Positions 46,676 through 59,300 of a stretch of DNA of 64,000 nt are shown piece after piece; the first letter of the stretch is position 1; every line of letters starts with the position of its first letter. The notes below the pieces were generated by a model. The model ran no database searches. It was not told the DNA's origin and saw only the letters and a list, made by a program, of their open reading frames with translations. The DNA lies in the NCBI RefSeq assembly GCF_003573695.1, contig NC_039358.1, positions 99,820,117-99,884,116 of the forward strand, given 5' to 3'. The position numbers and the translations under genes were made by a program. The stretch is from Papaver somniferum (lineage: Eukaryota > Streptophyta > Magnoliopsida > Ranunculales > Papaveraceae).

Positions 46676-48355
46676 CGCCTATGTAAAAAGTGGCCAGGAT
46701 TTGTCCTCACAAAAGATAAATCTATGGATGTGATCGTTTGTCATAACTGACAGTTCCGATTGGGATTAGAAATGCATCTAACGGATAAAATTTACCATGT
46801 CACTAATGTTCCATTAACTGTCAATAATAAATATTTATTAAATTGCCATGATAAATGTAAAATTAAAAATGATAATAAATAAACTATTCTATTAATGATG
46901 GTAATAAATATATTTTTCTTAACTAATACTTAGGATCAGTTTGGTATTACTGTAAGTTTTACGAAAGTGCTTTTTTCGACGTGCGTTACTGTGCGAAGCT
47001 ATGTAAAAAAGTAATTGAACGTTTGTAAAATATAAACTAAAGCTAAAACTGATTTAAAAAGCCAACAAATTGTGTTTAAGAAAATATCAGGTTCAATTAT
47101 CGTTGTAGAAAATGACAAAAACAGACATATCTCTGAAAATTATTTTATTCTATTTAACCGTATTTAAAAATAAGTAAATTGTTTTACTATTAGACATATA
47201 TGTAATATTAAATTTACCAATTAGTATTATTATTAGAAGGTATTATTTTTCTTAACCACTTTTAATAATCAATAGTTATTTAATATTTATTGTTGATAAA
47301 TTAAAGAATCTTTCACTGAAATTGTATAATATAAAATATAGTTTGAAAATGAAAAATAATTGTCTTTACAGAATAAAATATAACGAATAAAAATTGGTAA
47401 TATATAGATTTAGGGATAATTTTTGTCAGTTACAAAAATGAATTGGGATAGAAAAGAAAAACAAATTTGAAATTAGGGGTGGACTATATATTTTGCGAGC
47501 TCCTTCTGCCCAACTTTTAAAAGTTGATAGAGTATAGAAGTGTTTTGCATAAAAAGCACTTTCCAATATTTTTACCTAACACATGGATGAAAAAATATTG
47601 CTATAAATATATTTTCAAAGTACTTTTCTTGAAAGAAAAAAACAGTACCAAATCTTCGTCAGACTGGCTAACAGTTATATTAGTGGACCATAGAAATGGT
47701 GGCAAGTATTAGTGCCCAGTGCGTAATTTCGCATCTTCTCACGAATTTCTTGATGAATGATTTAATGTTAGTTTTATTCAATGATGATGGATAACATTGT
47801 TTATTATTATTAGAATATATTGTTATTAGTTTAACTAAAAGTCGAAGATAATCAAAGAAATTACTCTACGGTTGTGGTTAACAAAGTTTGACTAACTTAG
47901 TCTAGATAAAAAGTGGTCATGATTCGTTTAGGGAAAAGATAAATTTGCCGCTGTGGTTTGTTCAAATTTAATGCTATTATAATAAGTGCTTTATTATTTG
48001 GTGTCTCATTATTGCTCATGATGAATAATTTATTAAATTTTCATTTCCCTTTATTGATCTAAAAAATACATAACTCCATTAATAAATAAATTTACTAAAA
48101 ATTATATCTATAGCAAGTATTAGTGGTTGTTTTTCATAAGTGACGGTTGTGATTGGAATTAGAAATGCATCTAACAACCAAAATTTTCTTACCATATCAC
48201 TAATGTCTTTACAATAAATATTTTATTATGTTATAATAAATGTCATATTAAAAATTATAGTAAATAAATTATTATATTAGTAATTATATAAATATATTTT
48301 TATTAACTAATACTTAAATTTGATAATAGTTATATAAGTGGCCATAGTGGTGAAG
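46676..48355. repeat. Diverged local duplication
   Basis: A segment with AAAAAGTGGCCAGGATT, AGATAAATCT, GATTGGGATTAGAAATGCAT, TAACTAATACTTA and then AGTGGACCATAG (46676-46935 plus 47667-47720) recurs diverged at 47898-48355. Copy 1 is interrupted by a ~735-bp insertion, and copy 2 carries ~160 bp of extra sequence. Confidence 0.65.
46932..47666. mobile_element. Non-autonomous DNA element with related empty site
   Basis: The insert begins GGATCAGTTTGGTATTACTG and ends AACAGTACCAAATCTTCGTC, whose inverse (GATTTGGTACTGTT) matches the start. The internal subterminal parts also mirror (AAGTGCTTTTTTCGACG versus AAAAGTACTTTG). It is absent from the paralogous copy at about 48318, which supports insertion. 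Non-coding. The superfamily is not assigned. Confidence 0.55.
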
Positions 48356-51174
48356 TTAGTGAGCAGCGGAGATGGAAAAATGTTACGGTGTTATGGACAG
48401 TGGTGGTGGAAGTTGTTTCGGTGGCAAGAGTGGTGATGGATGGTGTTGTGGTGGCGGCAACTATTTGTGAATAATGGTGGTCGGTGGAAATAAATTGCAC
48501 TCATGTCCTTCAACCATAACAGTAGGTATTTGATTGATCTTTTTCTGTTTCTCCAAATCGAGTTAGTTGCATAGCCTTAAATCACTTTCACTTTTTCTGC
48601 TTGCTCCCAGGTCATGTTTTACTTACTTTTCTTATTTTTATATGACTTTAAATCTCAGTCAGAACAAAAGACTAAAAAAATATTTATTATTTCATCGAAC
48701 ATGGTATGATTTTATTTTGGATGTTCCACCGGGCATTCGACAAGCACAACTGGGAGGCAATGGGCTTTTTCTCAATCCTTCGATGTATTATGTTATTTTA
48801 TTGAATTACACTTCCCCGAACATGTATTTTCCATGGTTATCTATATTTTTTTCTTTTTATTAATTAAAATTTGAATAATTGGAACCCACTAAAAAAAATT
48901 GTTGACTCTAATTTTTTTTCTTATTCATTTTTATTCATACTTTCTTGCATTTGTGATCCTGATTATCTTCTCCTTATTGTTTTTCCGTCTTCATTTTCAG
49001 ATTGCTCCAAACAAAGTTCCTTAATGCTGGTGGAAATGAATATTGAGAATCATAAATCATATATTCTATACCAAATGAGCAATTCATTTTATGGTTAATA
49101 AGCCACCTATGGATTTTGTTTTTTATATGAATTATAATGTGTTGTATGTTTTGCAAATCATCCATTTCATTCGTGCTCTGTCAATGTTCCTGTGTTCCTA
49201 AAATCGTACACGTTGTCTCATTTTTGGTTTCATCAAATTTGTATTGTCATGTAGGGAAAGCAGCAGCGAGCACAATCGCACTTTCAAATGCTTCATTTTT
49301 TTGTCATACCAATCGGATAAGAGACTCATCATCTTCGGATAACTAATTTGTTGGTGCGACTCTGGCCATTTCCTCATCGGTCTCAAACATATGATGCTTA
49401 TTTAAGTCGTCGCATCCAAAACATGCATAGATTCTACAAAAAAAAGGACTCCCAATAATCTTGTGCTTAGAAAAATCTCTTTCTTCATTCGACTCTGTAT
49501 ATTTTGGATGCTTAAATAGTTCAGTTATACACTCACCTGTATAGTTACATGGCTTCGTCAAATAGCTACCCTGATATAATCAAAACTATTTTCCTACCTT
49601 ACCAAGAGGTTTTCTTGGATACGTTTGTATGATTTTAAATTTTCCAGTAAAAGACGCAAAAATTATGTCAATTGGTTAGTCACAATATTATAGTCAACGG
49701 AAATTAAAAGCTAACAAAATTTGATTGCAAGAATTATTGCATCCAAGAAATTCTATAAGGAATTTCACATAAAAATATTACTTACTAAATGCTTTAGCGC
49801 CATGTTTATTCTATGATGGATAACATAGTCTACTGTTATCAAGATAAGTTGTTAACCATTTGGCAGACTAGTTAAACATGGTTTCCTCTTTTTTATGGAG
49901 CGAATAACCTTAATTTGGAAGGTCAAGATTGTAGAATTTCTAGGAGTTTTGAAGTACTGGAGATGCATTTTATGTGAATATTATAGATTTCCATCTCAAA
50001 TGGTTTAACGTTATATAATATAATGGCTAAACTAAGTAAATCAGAAATCTTAAATTAGCATTCATTGTGTTATTGAATTCGTAAGAACATATAATGCGAT
50101 ATTTATTATTAGGTTCATACCGGGTTTTCATATTTTTGGACTATTCTTAAAGGGAAGAAAGTCAACAAGGCTATGGACATCTGTAAGGCATACCCAAGTA
50201 TCCGGGATGAATGAACTTAGGCAACATAATTTTTTAATAACTAACATTGTTCAATGTTTTGGTTTTGCACAGTCACTTAAATAAGGGAAATTAAGAAGGA
50301 CGGTATCATTTCAAATGATCCATAAGATACCTTTGTAAATTATAAAACACTAACGGGTTTTTTTTTTGTGTTTGAAAGAGAGAATAAAATTTAATTATGA
50401 TAAATTCGGGGCTCGAGAATGCAACTTCAACGGAATTGGAAAGAAGTGAAAGTATCAAACATACTAGAAATAAATCATATATGGGTACATGAGAAACGAT
50501 TTGTAAACTAAAGACCGAACATATCAATCGATTTTTTCTTCACTTTTGATAGAGAGGGTAACACGACGAATAATAAGTATTGAATCTAATATCCCAACGT
50601 CGGAAAATGAATATGAATATTCAAATAAAAATTATCACTGTGTCGTTACGGCACAAGTTAATCCCTAGTATAATACATTTCAAAAGTTCCCCTTCAACAT
50701 TAATAGGTCTAAAATATTATATAAAATAATAATTCCATTAGAAAATAAAAAATGATTTTCATACACCTTTGAGATGAGAAGAATTCTAGTGATTTAGAAG
50801 CTTGTATTGTTTGTGACTAAATTGAATTGTAAATTGTATGTTAACTACAAAAATTTTGTGTATAAAAATATTTTTTCATGGAAATTAATAAGATTTATTG
50901 CTTTAAAAATATTTCCGTTAATGTTTTTTTATCTTTTTCTATATTTTTCATTTTTAAAAATCTATTTCTAAGAAACTTTATTTTTCTTTTTAATATGGAA
51001 ATTCTCGTTTTTTCCAAAGGAATTTTTTAAAATAAGAATTATTGTTTTAATTAATATATTATTATTATATATATAAAATAATAAATTATTATTTTATCGA
51101 TTAAGTAATATCTCTTTAAAATAATAGGATTTGGGTGGTCCAAACCTATTATTTTATAGATGTTTTACTGTAGA
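48356..51174. other. AT-rich region, nothing firmly recognised
   Basis: A GGT/GGTGG-rich patch lies at 48350-48490. Frames at 48567-49098 (plus) and 49343-49561 (minus) overlap AT-rich DNA. The minus one contains a Cys/His-containing stretch (FFCRIYACFGCDDLNKHHM) that I cannot assign. The last ~350 bp are very rich in A/T. Confidence 0.3.
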
Positions 51175-51175
51175 T

Positions 51176-51767
51176 AAATTCAGATACTAGACTTGAAAGG
51201 ACAGGACTAAAGAATCTAAAGCCCAACAGATTTGAGACTAAATGTTAATTTCTGCCTGGACAAAACCACACAAAACTGTCCTCTCACATGATGATGGCCC
51301 CCACTCCCTTGAATTGAGACAAAAGAGCCACTTTTGAGCCCAACCTATGAGGTGATTTTGTGTAGTTTTCTGGGAACTGTTTTTAGGGCACTACCCATCT
51401 TCGGTGGGGATCATTATGTGATAAAAATGTCTACCCTACACTTATAAGGGGTGTACTAAAGTATAGAAATGATTAACCTACCCTTGATCTAATTAAAATT
51501 AAAACTAATCTAATAACTATATATATATACATAACCTAATCTAAATCATTGACAAAACAAAATCAAAATTACAATTATAACAAATCCATGACTTTTAATT
51601 TTTCACAAATCCGTTATTATTAGAGTGTTCTTTTCCTTCTATTCTTTCCGCTTCGTCGTCTCCATTCAAAGAAATTTTCACAAACCCATTACTTGTGATT
51701 CGTTTTTGGTTGAAAAAATGAGCAGTAATCATTATAATGAGTTGAAAACGGAAGTTGCAGAGAGAAG
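51176..51767. other. Spacer
   Basis: No feature recognised. A TATATATATAC run occurs near 51520. The frame 51625-51828 runs into the repeat array and is not credible. Confidence 0.3.
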
Positions 51768-52110
51768 TTCGGCTAGGAGTTTTTTCTTTCAGAGAAAAGT
51801 TCGGTTACGTCGCAACTTTTTTTCCTAGACGAACTTTTAATTCGTTTACGTCGCAATTTTTTTCTCCTAACCGAATTTTTCTCTGAAAACCTATATATTG
51901 AGTTCGGTTATGTCGCAAAAAAAAATTTCCAGCCGAACTTTTAGTTAGGGTTACGTCACATTTTTTTCTCCTAACCGAACTTTTTTCTCAAAGAAAAAAC
52001 TCCATTAAAGTTGAGTTCGGCTACCTGTTTTTTTAGAAACATTAGCCGAACTGCACTTGCAGATGAGTTCGGCTACCTGTTCTTCAGATGTCGTAGCCGA
52101 AATTTATTTC
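51768..52110. repeat. Degenerate GTTCGGNTACG / TAGCCGAAC array
   Basis: The motif GTTCGGCTAC (or GTTCGGTTACGTCGCAA) and its inverse (CTAACCGAAC, TAGCCGAACT) alternate at irregular 40-60-bp spacing over about 340 bp. The result is a chain of possible hairpins separated by T-rich or A-rich loops. It is not coding. Confidence 0.7.
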
Positions 52111-52240
52111 CATGGTCGAAATCAGTTTATAAATTTTTCATTTTCTCGGAAGTTTTGGCCAATTCAAGCAACATTAACTAAATTTGAAGTATACCTAGGT
52201 ACCCGAAACCCTCATTTCGAAATCAAACAATTTTAAAAAA

Positions 52241-52548
52241 CGGACACCTAGCTCAGCTGGTCATCCCCGTTCCCTAAAGTTTCATGCGTTCCAGAAGGTC
52301 CCACGTTCGAGTCCCCAATGGCCTAATATTGCAGAAATTAACATGGAAGGTAGAGTTAGTTTGCCCCCCTTGTGACACAATCTCAGCCCCCATCCGCTTC
52401 GTCTCCCTTGGCTAGGTTACCATGAGACTCGCTGGTAGGCTAGCACATCAACCTGTTCAATTAATATAGTAGTATGTTGTTGGAGCTTAGCTTGTTAGAC
52501 TTCCAACTAGTTAATGTAATACTTTTTAAAATCTTTCAAAAAAATAAT
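52241..52548 (+). mobile_element. tRNA-derived SINE
   Basis: A tRNA-like head has an A box (TAGCTCAGCTGG, 52249-52260) and a B box (GTTCGAGTCC, 52305-52314) with tRNA-like spacing, followed by a ~230-bp unrelated body and an A-rich tail from about 52540. The cloverleaf is not complete, so it is not a functional tRNA gene. The internal boxes would serve as the pol III promoter. Target duplications were not identified. Confidence 0.85.
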
Positions 52549-53310
52549 AATAAATAAACCCTCTTCTTCTCGAAAATTATTCTTCCGAAAACACCCACTA
52601 ATTATCTAACCTCACTAATCACTAATCAGTAATTAATTTAATTTGATTATTTAACTAATCCTAACACTAACTAATTTAATTAAGAAGGATAAATTTGGCA
52701 TTAGAATAAATACTTAGATGAGGATCACTTAAAATTACTTCTAATATCCACCCAAAAAATGATTAATAGTCACCCTCCAAAATGAAGTAATCCCAAAAAA
52801 AACGGTTCTTTTCTGGGGCCGTCCGTGAAGAAATATAAAGGTGGACCCACCCACCAGCTAAATTGTGAGAGTCTGTATTTGATTTGTTTTCCCCCTCCGT
52901 CTGTCTATAAGGGTTTTAAAAAAACTGTCTACAGGTAAAATGGGGAAACAATAGCACGCTTATTTGGTCAGAATTGAAACTTGTTTGAAGAAATAGAGAA
53001 GCTGCTGTTCTGATGTAAATATGTCTACAATTTTCCGTAGTATTGCAGAGTAGTTATGCCAGTTCCTGAACATTTATACCGAACACTTCTATAAACTCTT
53101 TCTGTACAGGCTTAAGAGTTTATTAACACATTTGGACACTTTAGATATGCATACCGGTTCTGAACAAGAGAAGTTGTAAATATACACTAGATCCAAGGCT
53201 TGGGCACCCAGGATTCTCTGAGGATGACAAATATGTTGATGCTTACCAAACTTCACAGTTATTTCTGAGACAGACTTTAGCCGCAAGAAGAAGGTGTCTA
53301 ATGGTCTACA
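52549..53310. other. Spacer and 3' flank of the nucleotidyltransferase gene
   Basis: No gene is seen. The part nearest 53311 probably holds the 3' untranslated region of the minus-strand gene. Confidence 0.4.
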
Positions 53311-56300
53311 TTACTTGTACCCATAAGGGTTGAAAAATGGACCCTGTGGTAGAGTTTCCTTGTAGCCAGAGTGGGCACTCCCTGGACCACCATACAGTAG
53401 GAATGGATTCACATGATTCAGATTACACGTCCCCGGAAATAAGAAGGGGTTTTGCTGCAGTCCGTGAAAGTGTTGTGGTGGAACAAAAGAAGGATGTATG
53501 GAACCATACACAAGTTCAGGAGCACTAACAGGATTTAGATTATACTCCCCCCGAAATAAGAAGGGGTTTTTCTGCAGTCCATGAAAATGTTGTGGTGGAA
53601 CAAAAGAAGGATGTACAGAACCATGCCCAAGTTCAGGAGCACTTACTGGAGGCCACTGATGATGTTGATGAAGATGGTGTGGAGGTAAATGGTTTGAACA
53701 CTCGTGGTGCGCTTGAGTTGTTCCTATTTTGGGATCTAAATTTGCAATGCACCTGATCTTCTTTGCTGGGGCTGTGTAGGGTGGTGGAGAAGATGGTGCA
53801 GGATCATCGGTAGGAAAGCTTCTTTTAAGATTCACATTCACCAAGTTGTTCACTTCTTCATTAGGAACATAATCTGACCCAAAAATAAGATCCCTTACTT
53901 TGGGTGCTTGAATCTGTCCATACATGAACGCTAACATTTGATCAAGAGAACTTTTAATACACTTGTAGATCTTCTTCACCTGTTCAGCTCCAACTGCTCT
54001 TGCAACATTTTGAGACCTGTCTGTGAAATCCTCTACCTGAAAAATATAACAGATATAGCTAAAGACTTGTGCTATGCAGGAAAAGAGAAAATTTTACTAC
54101 CAGTAATTTGTAAATCTAACAAATATAGTTACACTAAGATTGCCACTTCGAGAACCCCATTTTTTGGATATCCAAGATCCTTCATATGTACTTGCACAAA
54201 GACCTTCTGCCCATAGTTTCCTAACTGAGTCAAGCTGCAATAGCCATCCATACCCCAAATGTTAGTAACAACCACTGCAATTAACCACTAAAAGAACTTC
54301 TCCTATGAGGAAGCATGTTGTCTCAATTTGGGCTCACAAACTTGTCAAAATAATTGACATACCCGTGGCCCATGGGATTATAGAATAAAAAAATAAATCT
54401 TACCTTGATTAACAGAGTTATGAAAAGTTCCCCCACAGACTCTTTATTATTTTGGCCATAACAAAGAAATTTACGGACTGCCTTCCCAACATTTTCAGGG
54501 TCACTTCCTTCTGGAATTACAAGATCAATTCTGTCTTAGGACTCGTATCAACTAAAGATGTGTAGCAATCCATGGGTTTGAGAAAAACAGAAATTATGTT
54601 GTCATTGAGAAATTACGCTTCATTATGATGTATGAACTTGATTTTAGCAACAACATGTAAATGAATATATATAACACGTTGTACCCCTTCTTACAATAAA
54701 GAAAGCTTTAAAAACATCCTCAGACAAAGAGCATCTAAAGACACATTACCTTTAAATAGCACAGAAAAGGGAGGTAGTATAGGAGGTTTTCGAGTCTGCA
54801 TGAACATAACAGTCGATTAGGGAACAAACCATGTAACCTGAACCTATAAATCTATCAAAAAAGACCTATATATTATGTGCCATGTTGGACACGTGGACAC
54901 TGTGTCCAAAATTTACAAACACAGAGACAAGTAACATAACGCATGACATGATACGTATTTTTGTATAAAACTTGTGCGTCCTTGCACATAATTCTGTTGA
55001 GCATAGTATACATAGTGCTTTGTTACTAGCTATATATGTATATCAACTACGATTAGATCTAACATGACATATACCTGAAAAATAAAGCACAAAATCACTA
55101 GAGCAACCAAACAATTAAAGGTGCATGAGTACAGCCATGTTTGCGTTTCTGCTTTTCTAATTCGACATGTCCAACACCTAATGCCTGAGTCACTGACGCA
55201 GGCATACATGCCCTTCTCATTGTTACACATCATCACTAGAGCAACCAAACAATCAAAGGTGCATGAGTACAGCCATGTTTGCGTTTCTGCTTTTCTAACT
55301 CAACATGTCCAACACCTAATGCCTGAGTCACTGACGCGGGCATACATGCCCTTCTCATTGTTACACATCGATTAAGTCTTTGGCACTCAAAACAAATACG
55401 TGCAACTTACCAATGAATATTTTGGTTAGCACGAACTGGGGCTTAGTGAACACGAGCCACTACTAGTTCAAGAATGTCTGAGTGTTTGGCCTTCCATGTC
55501 AAGTCCTGTGTTCAGTAAATCCCGTAGTGACGGATAGACTTTCATGTCATTGTCCGAAATCTATCATCGGAATGGTTCTTCCAAGAACTTTAAGTAAGGA
55601 CTAAATCTGTCAAACGTAATCTTTTAATTTTTATTCTTCTAATTAGATTTTCAATGGTTCTTGTTTCCACATTAGAAATCTTACGTAAGGGAAACACAAT
55701 ACTGTTCAGGATGTGTAGACGTCTCTACGGAAGCAAAGCAACAACATCCACGTATTTGGTTCATCAGGAGCTAACTTGTTCCATCAATGATTCTCGTAAA
55801 AGGAACTAGAAAGCGAAAAATATGTTTCCCGTAATGGATGAATATACTGACATCTTATCACAGTAGTGCTATGCTGCCAGACAGCATTTAGTAATGGCTA
55901 TAATTGTATGCGGATAGCCACTACGTTTAAAAAAAAAAACAACCAATATTATTACTAGAAACTCCAGGCAAAGGCAGCCTTTACCTGGTTAAATACCAAA
56001 TAGCCTAAAAATAATCAAAAAACTCCTCCTGTACACAAATTACACATTTCCTTAAGCCTTTTCTTACCAGGAAGTCTGTTTTTCATGATCTGTAACGCGA
56101 CAAATAATATGTACCCAAATTTGGGCACCAAAAACCAGATGAACAGTGCGCAAATTTCGTGAAGTATATAACTACACTACACAATCAATTAAAAAAAAGT
56201 AAAGTAATAAGCAGAATAATAGAAAAATGAAAAATACCTGCAAATGTAACGCAACTAATAGTATTAAAGATAACGAGCTAAGCGTTCGATCTTTTGGACT

Positions 56301-59300
56301 GTTAATATCATGCGCATTTGCCCAGGCTTTAATCTGCAAAAGGCAGAATAAAAAATTGGAATTCCTTCTAATTCTTCTTTTGCAAGAAAAAAAAGGGATT
56401 TTCCACAACCTAGAAATTAAAATATTAATAAATGCATGACAAAACAAACACATGAATCATTTTGGTATGCAAGTCGTCTCATAAATATGCTGGGGTATCT
56501 CGCCAAACACAGTTGCGAACTTCAAATAAAATTCTATAAAACTAAAGATACCCCGAACAGAATTTGCATTTCGCAGAAGTGCCGAACCTTTAGTCGGAAA
56601 ACCAAGAAAAATAATAAAATAATTGTAAGAGATTGATGCTGGAAGCAAAGAAGCTTTGCCAAAACTGTCATTTTGTGGGAACAGTGAAGCCAGACCAGAA
56701 AATAAAAATAAAAGTATATTGCACATACGGATAGAAAATCATAAGAACTTTACCAAAAAACATAATTTCTGAAATCTTTCATCAATTGCTGAAATAATGT
56801 GAACAATCTGTGATTTTGCAATACCATCTCTGTTTTCAACAGAAATATCACACTCAATTCCAGTTCCACGATCTACAACTTTGACAATAGGCACCTTAGC
56901 TCCCATGATTGGACGGACACCAAACACATGCCCTTTCACTGCAACAAAGGAAAACTAGATAAATGTGTCGCAATTAATCATCATTTATCCAAGTCTGATT
57001 TTAAATCTAAATAGGTGAGAGATATTTTTTCCTCTAATTATATAGAAGGGAGATTTGAATGTCTATCTCCACTTCTAGTCCTCTTTCTTCTTGTATAATC
57101 ACTTCATTAAGTAACAGTGTAACACTGCCTCCTAGCACCTCTTTTCTCATTTTATTCTCTGTTTTAATATCTAAGAAGGTGATAAAAGAATGTATAACAG
57201 GTTGCTTGACACCTCAATCCTTAGTGATTGTGATTCCTAGAAATAAGCACATGCTAGATCATCGGCATAGTCATTCACAAACGAGTAAACAGATGCTGTG
57301 ACAGCTCCAGGATAGGATGGGAAAATCCTATCCTGGATTTTCCCATATATAAATCAGAATCTACGAAAAAATCTTAAACATAAAATCATATATAAATCAG
57401 AATCTACGAAAGTATATTCTGCAATGACCTATATACTCAAATCCTATCCTGGATTTGAGTATGTGGAAAATCCTAATCATATATAAATAAGAATCTACGA
57501 AAGTATCTTAAACAATGACCTATGTTAGTACTCACAATAAAGGATAGGATGCACAGTATCTGACCATTAGAATATACATATATGCTTAGGGAAAAGTTCA
57601 CATAACGAATTTACATTGGAGAGTGTAGAAAAAGTTAGCAAACTTTCTAAGGGCTGCAATCTTCTCCTCGCGGGCGAAGTTATCTGCACCATTACTGAAA
57701 TTAATAGATAGATCAAGATCACTTTTGGAAGAGAACATATCCATTAAAAAGGATCCAAAGACCTCCACAACAGGAAAGCCATCAGAACCACCTGAAAGCA
57801 GACACAGATGACCGCATCTTACATCAGTAACCATAAAAAGATTCTATGCTTCTAATTCCTTACTAAACACAAAACGACGACAACACCAAAAAGTTTAAAA
57901 CTAAGTAGAAAGAAAGGAAAGAGTCCCGGCATAGTTGATGACCACAGCAATTAAGAGTAAAAAGGTTACATATAATAAAAATTTGATAGAATTTTTTAAT
58001 GCATAATAACTGTAGGTTAAAATTCTAAGGAAATCCCTGGAGTGAATAAACACTAAGAAAAGAGTATGCTAAAGAGTAACAAGACCAATGCCCATTCATT
58101 TTCTAATGCCCGTTCATTTTCTATGAATATTTATAAATTTGATCAAAAGTATAGTTAGCTAGAAAATGAAGTAACAAGACTTGGTTGCATATATAGTTTG
58201 TATTTTAGTTCAACAATCGGATTGTATGTCTCCACAGTTTCAGGTAAGCGTTATGTGGGTGATTAGGTGAGTGTATATCATATTTGCTAGTGAATTTTTC
58301 AGTTTTACAGTTTCAATCTTATTTTTGTTTTTGTCTATAAAGTTTGGGGGTATATTATGTGGACGACACACCAACTCCATCGACGGAAAAAATACATGAA
58401 TAACAATTTTCAAGAAATGGATGAATGCTATAGCAGAAAAGTGAAACCTAGAAGCTTACCATAGATCTCCCTTGCCAACAGATTGAAAATGCGAACTAAA
58501 TCTCTGCGATGGTGATACTCATCAGGCCTCGGGCTACGTGCAACATAAACATCATGAAGTAGCTCATCAACATTAGTTATAGAGGATGGACTGAACCTAA
58601 TCTTTTGTGATCTCTTTAGCTCAAACTTCTTGGCTCTTTGAGGAAGGTCTAAAAAATAGAAAAAATCAATAACATGTTACTCTAACATACAAGTTTATTA
58701 CTAAATCACTTGCAACAAACTAACCCGCACTTATAAGGAATCATCAACTTATCATGTTAACCAGATATATAGGCATATGGTAGACTTAGGCTCTGCTTGT
58801 TATCTGAGTAAACTTTAAAAGGTGCAAATGACAAGTCACTTAGTTTCAAAGGAAGCCACAGTAGATTTTGATTCTAAATTGCATTTTTGAACACTAACAA
58901 TAAGGCAAAGGGTGATCAATCTTTTCCCCTTTCACAATTGGTGATAATTTCCACCCCCTTTTGCCTTTTGTTTAATAGCTCAATGCAAATCTGATAGTGC
59001 TCCATAACAAATTAAGGCATTCTAAGCCAATTGAAACACAAAAGTTTTTCTCAGTATACCAAGCCGAGCCTGAAATACGGTAAGGGACATTTCTATGTCA
59101 TCAACATAAGCCCAAGCTCATGGAATGGTTGATGTTGTAGCGGTCAAAAATACCAGGGACTTCATGTACATCTGTGATTCTATTCCATTCCGAACCATAA
59201 TTGAATGAGCTGTGTTAACTTATTTGATATTTTATTTTCTTACCAAGGTAAAAAGTGGTAAAATACATATAAGCAACTATCAATTATAACCATTAACGAT

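Larger units (their letters stand above)
46526..51172. mobile_element. Candidate DNA transposon bounded by matching inverted ends
   Basis: The left end reads TACAGTAAAACTTTTCTAAA, continuing with ATAATACTCGATAATATAAT. The right end, read on the minus strand, is TACAGTAAAACATCTATAAA, continuing with ATAATAGG. The subterminal sequence also agrees (GTCCCGGCTCGGGCC near the left end, GGTTTGGACCACCC near the right). I know TACAGTAAAACCTCTATAAA ends as a recurrent plant repeat but cannot assign a superfamily. No transposase is visible in the 4.6 kb between, and no target duplication was settled, so it may be two separate small elements. Confidence 0.4.

Noticed and set aside
52241..52320. tRNA gene
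   Set aside because: A and B boxes are present, but the acceptor stem and anticodon stem do not form and a long unrelated body with an A-rich tail follows, so it is a SINE.
53337..53528. 63-residue plus-strand frame
   Set aside because: Antisense of the duplicated tail of the nucleotidyltransferase gene.
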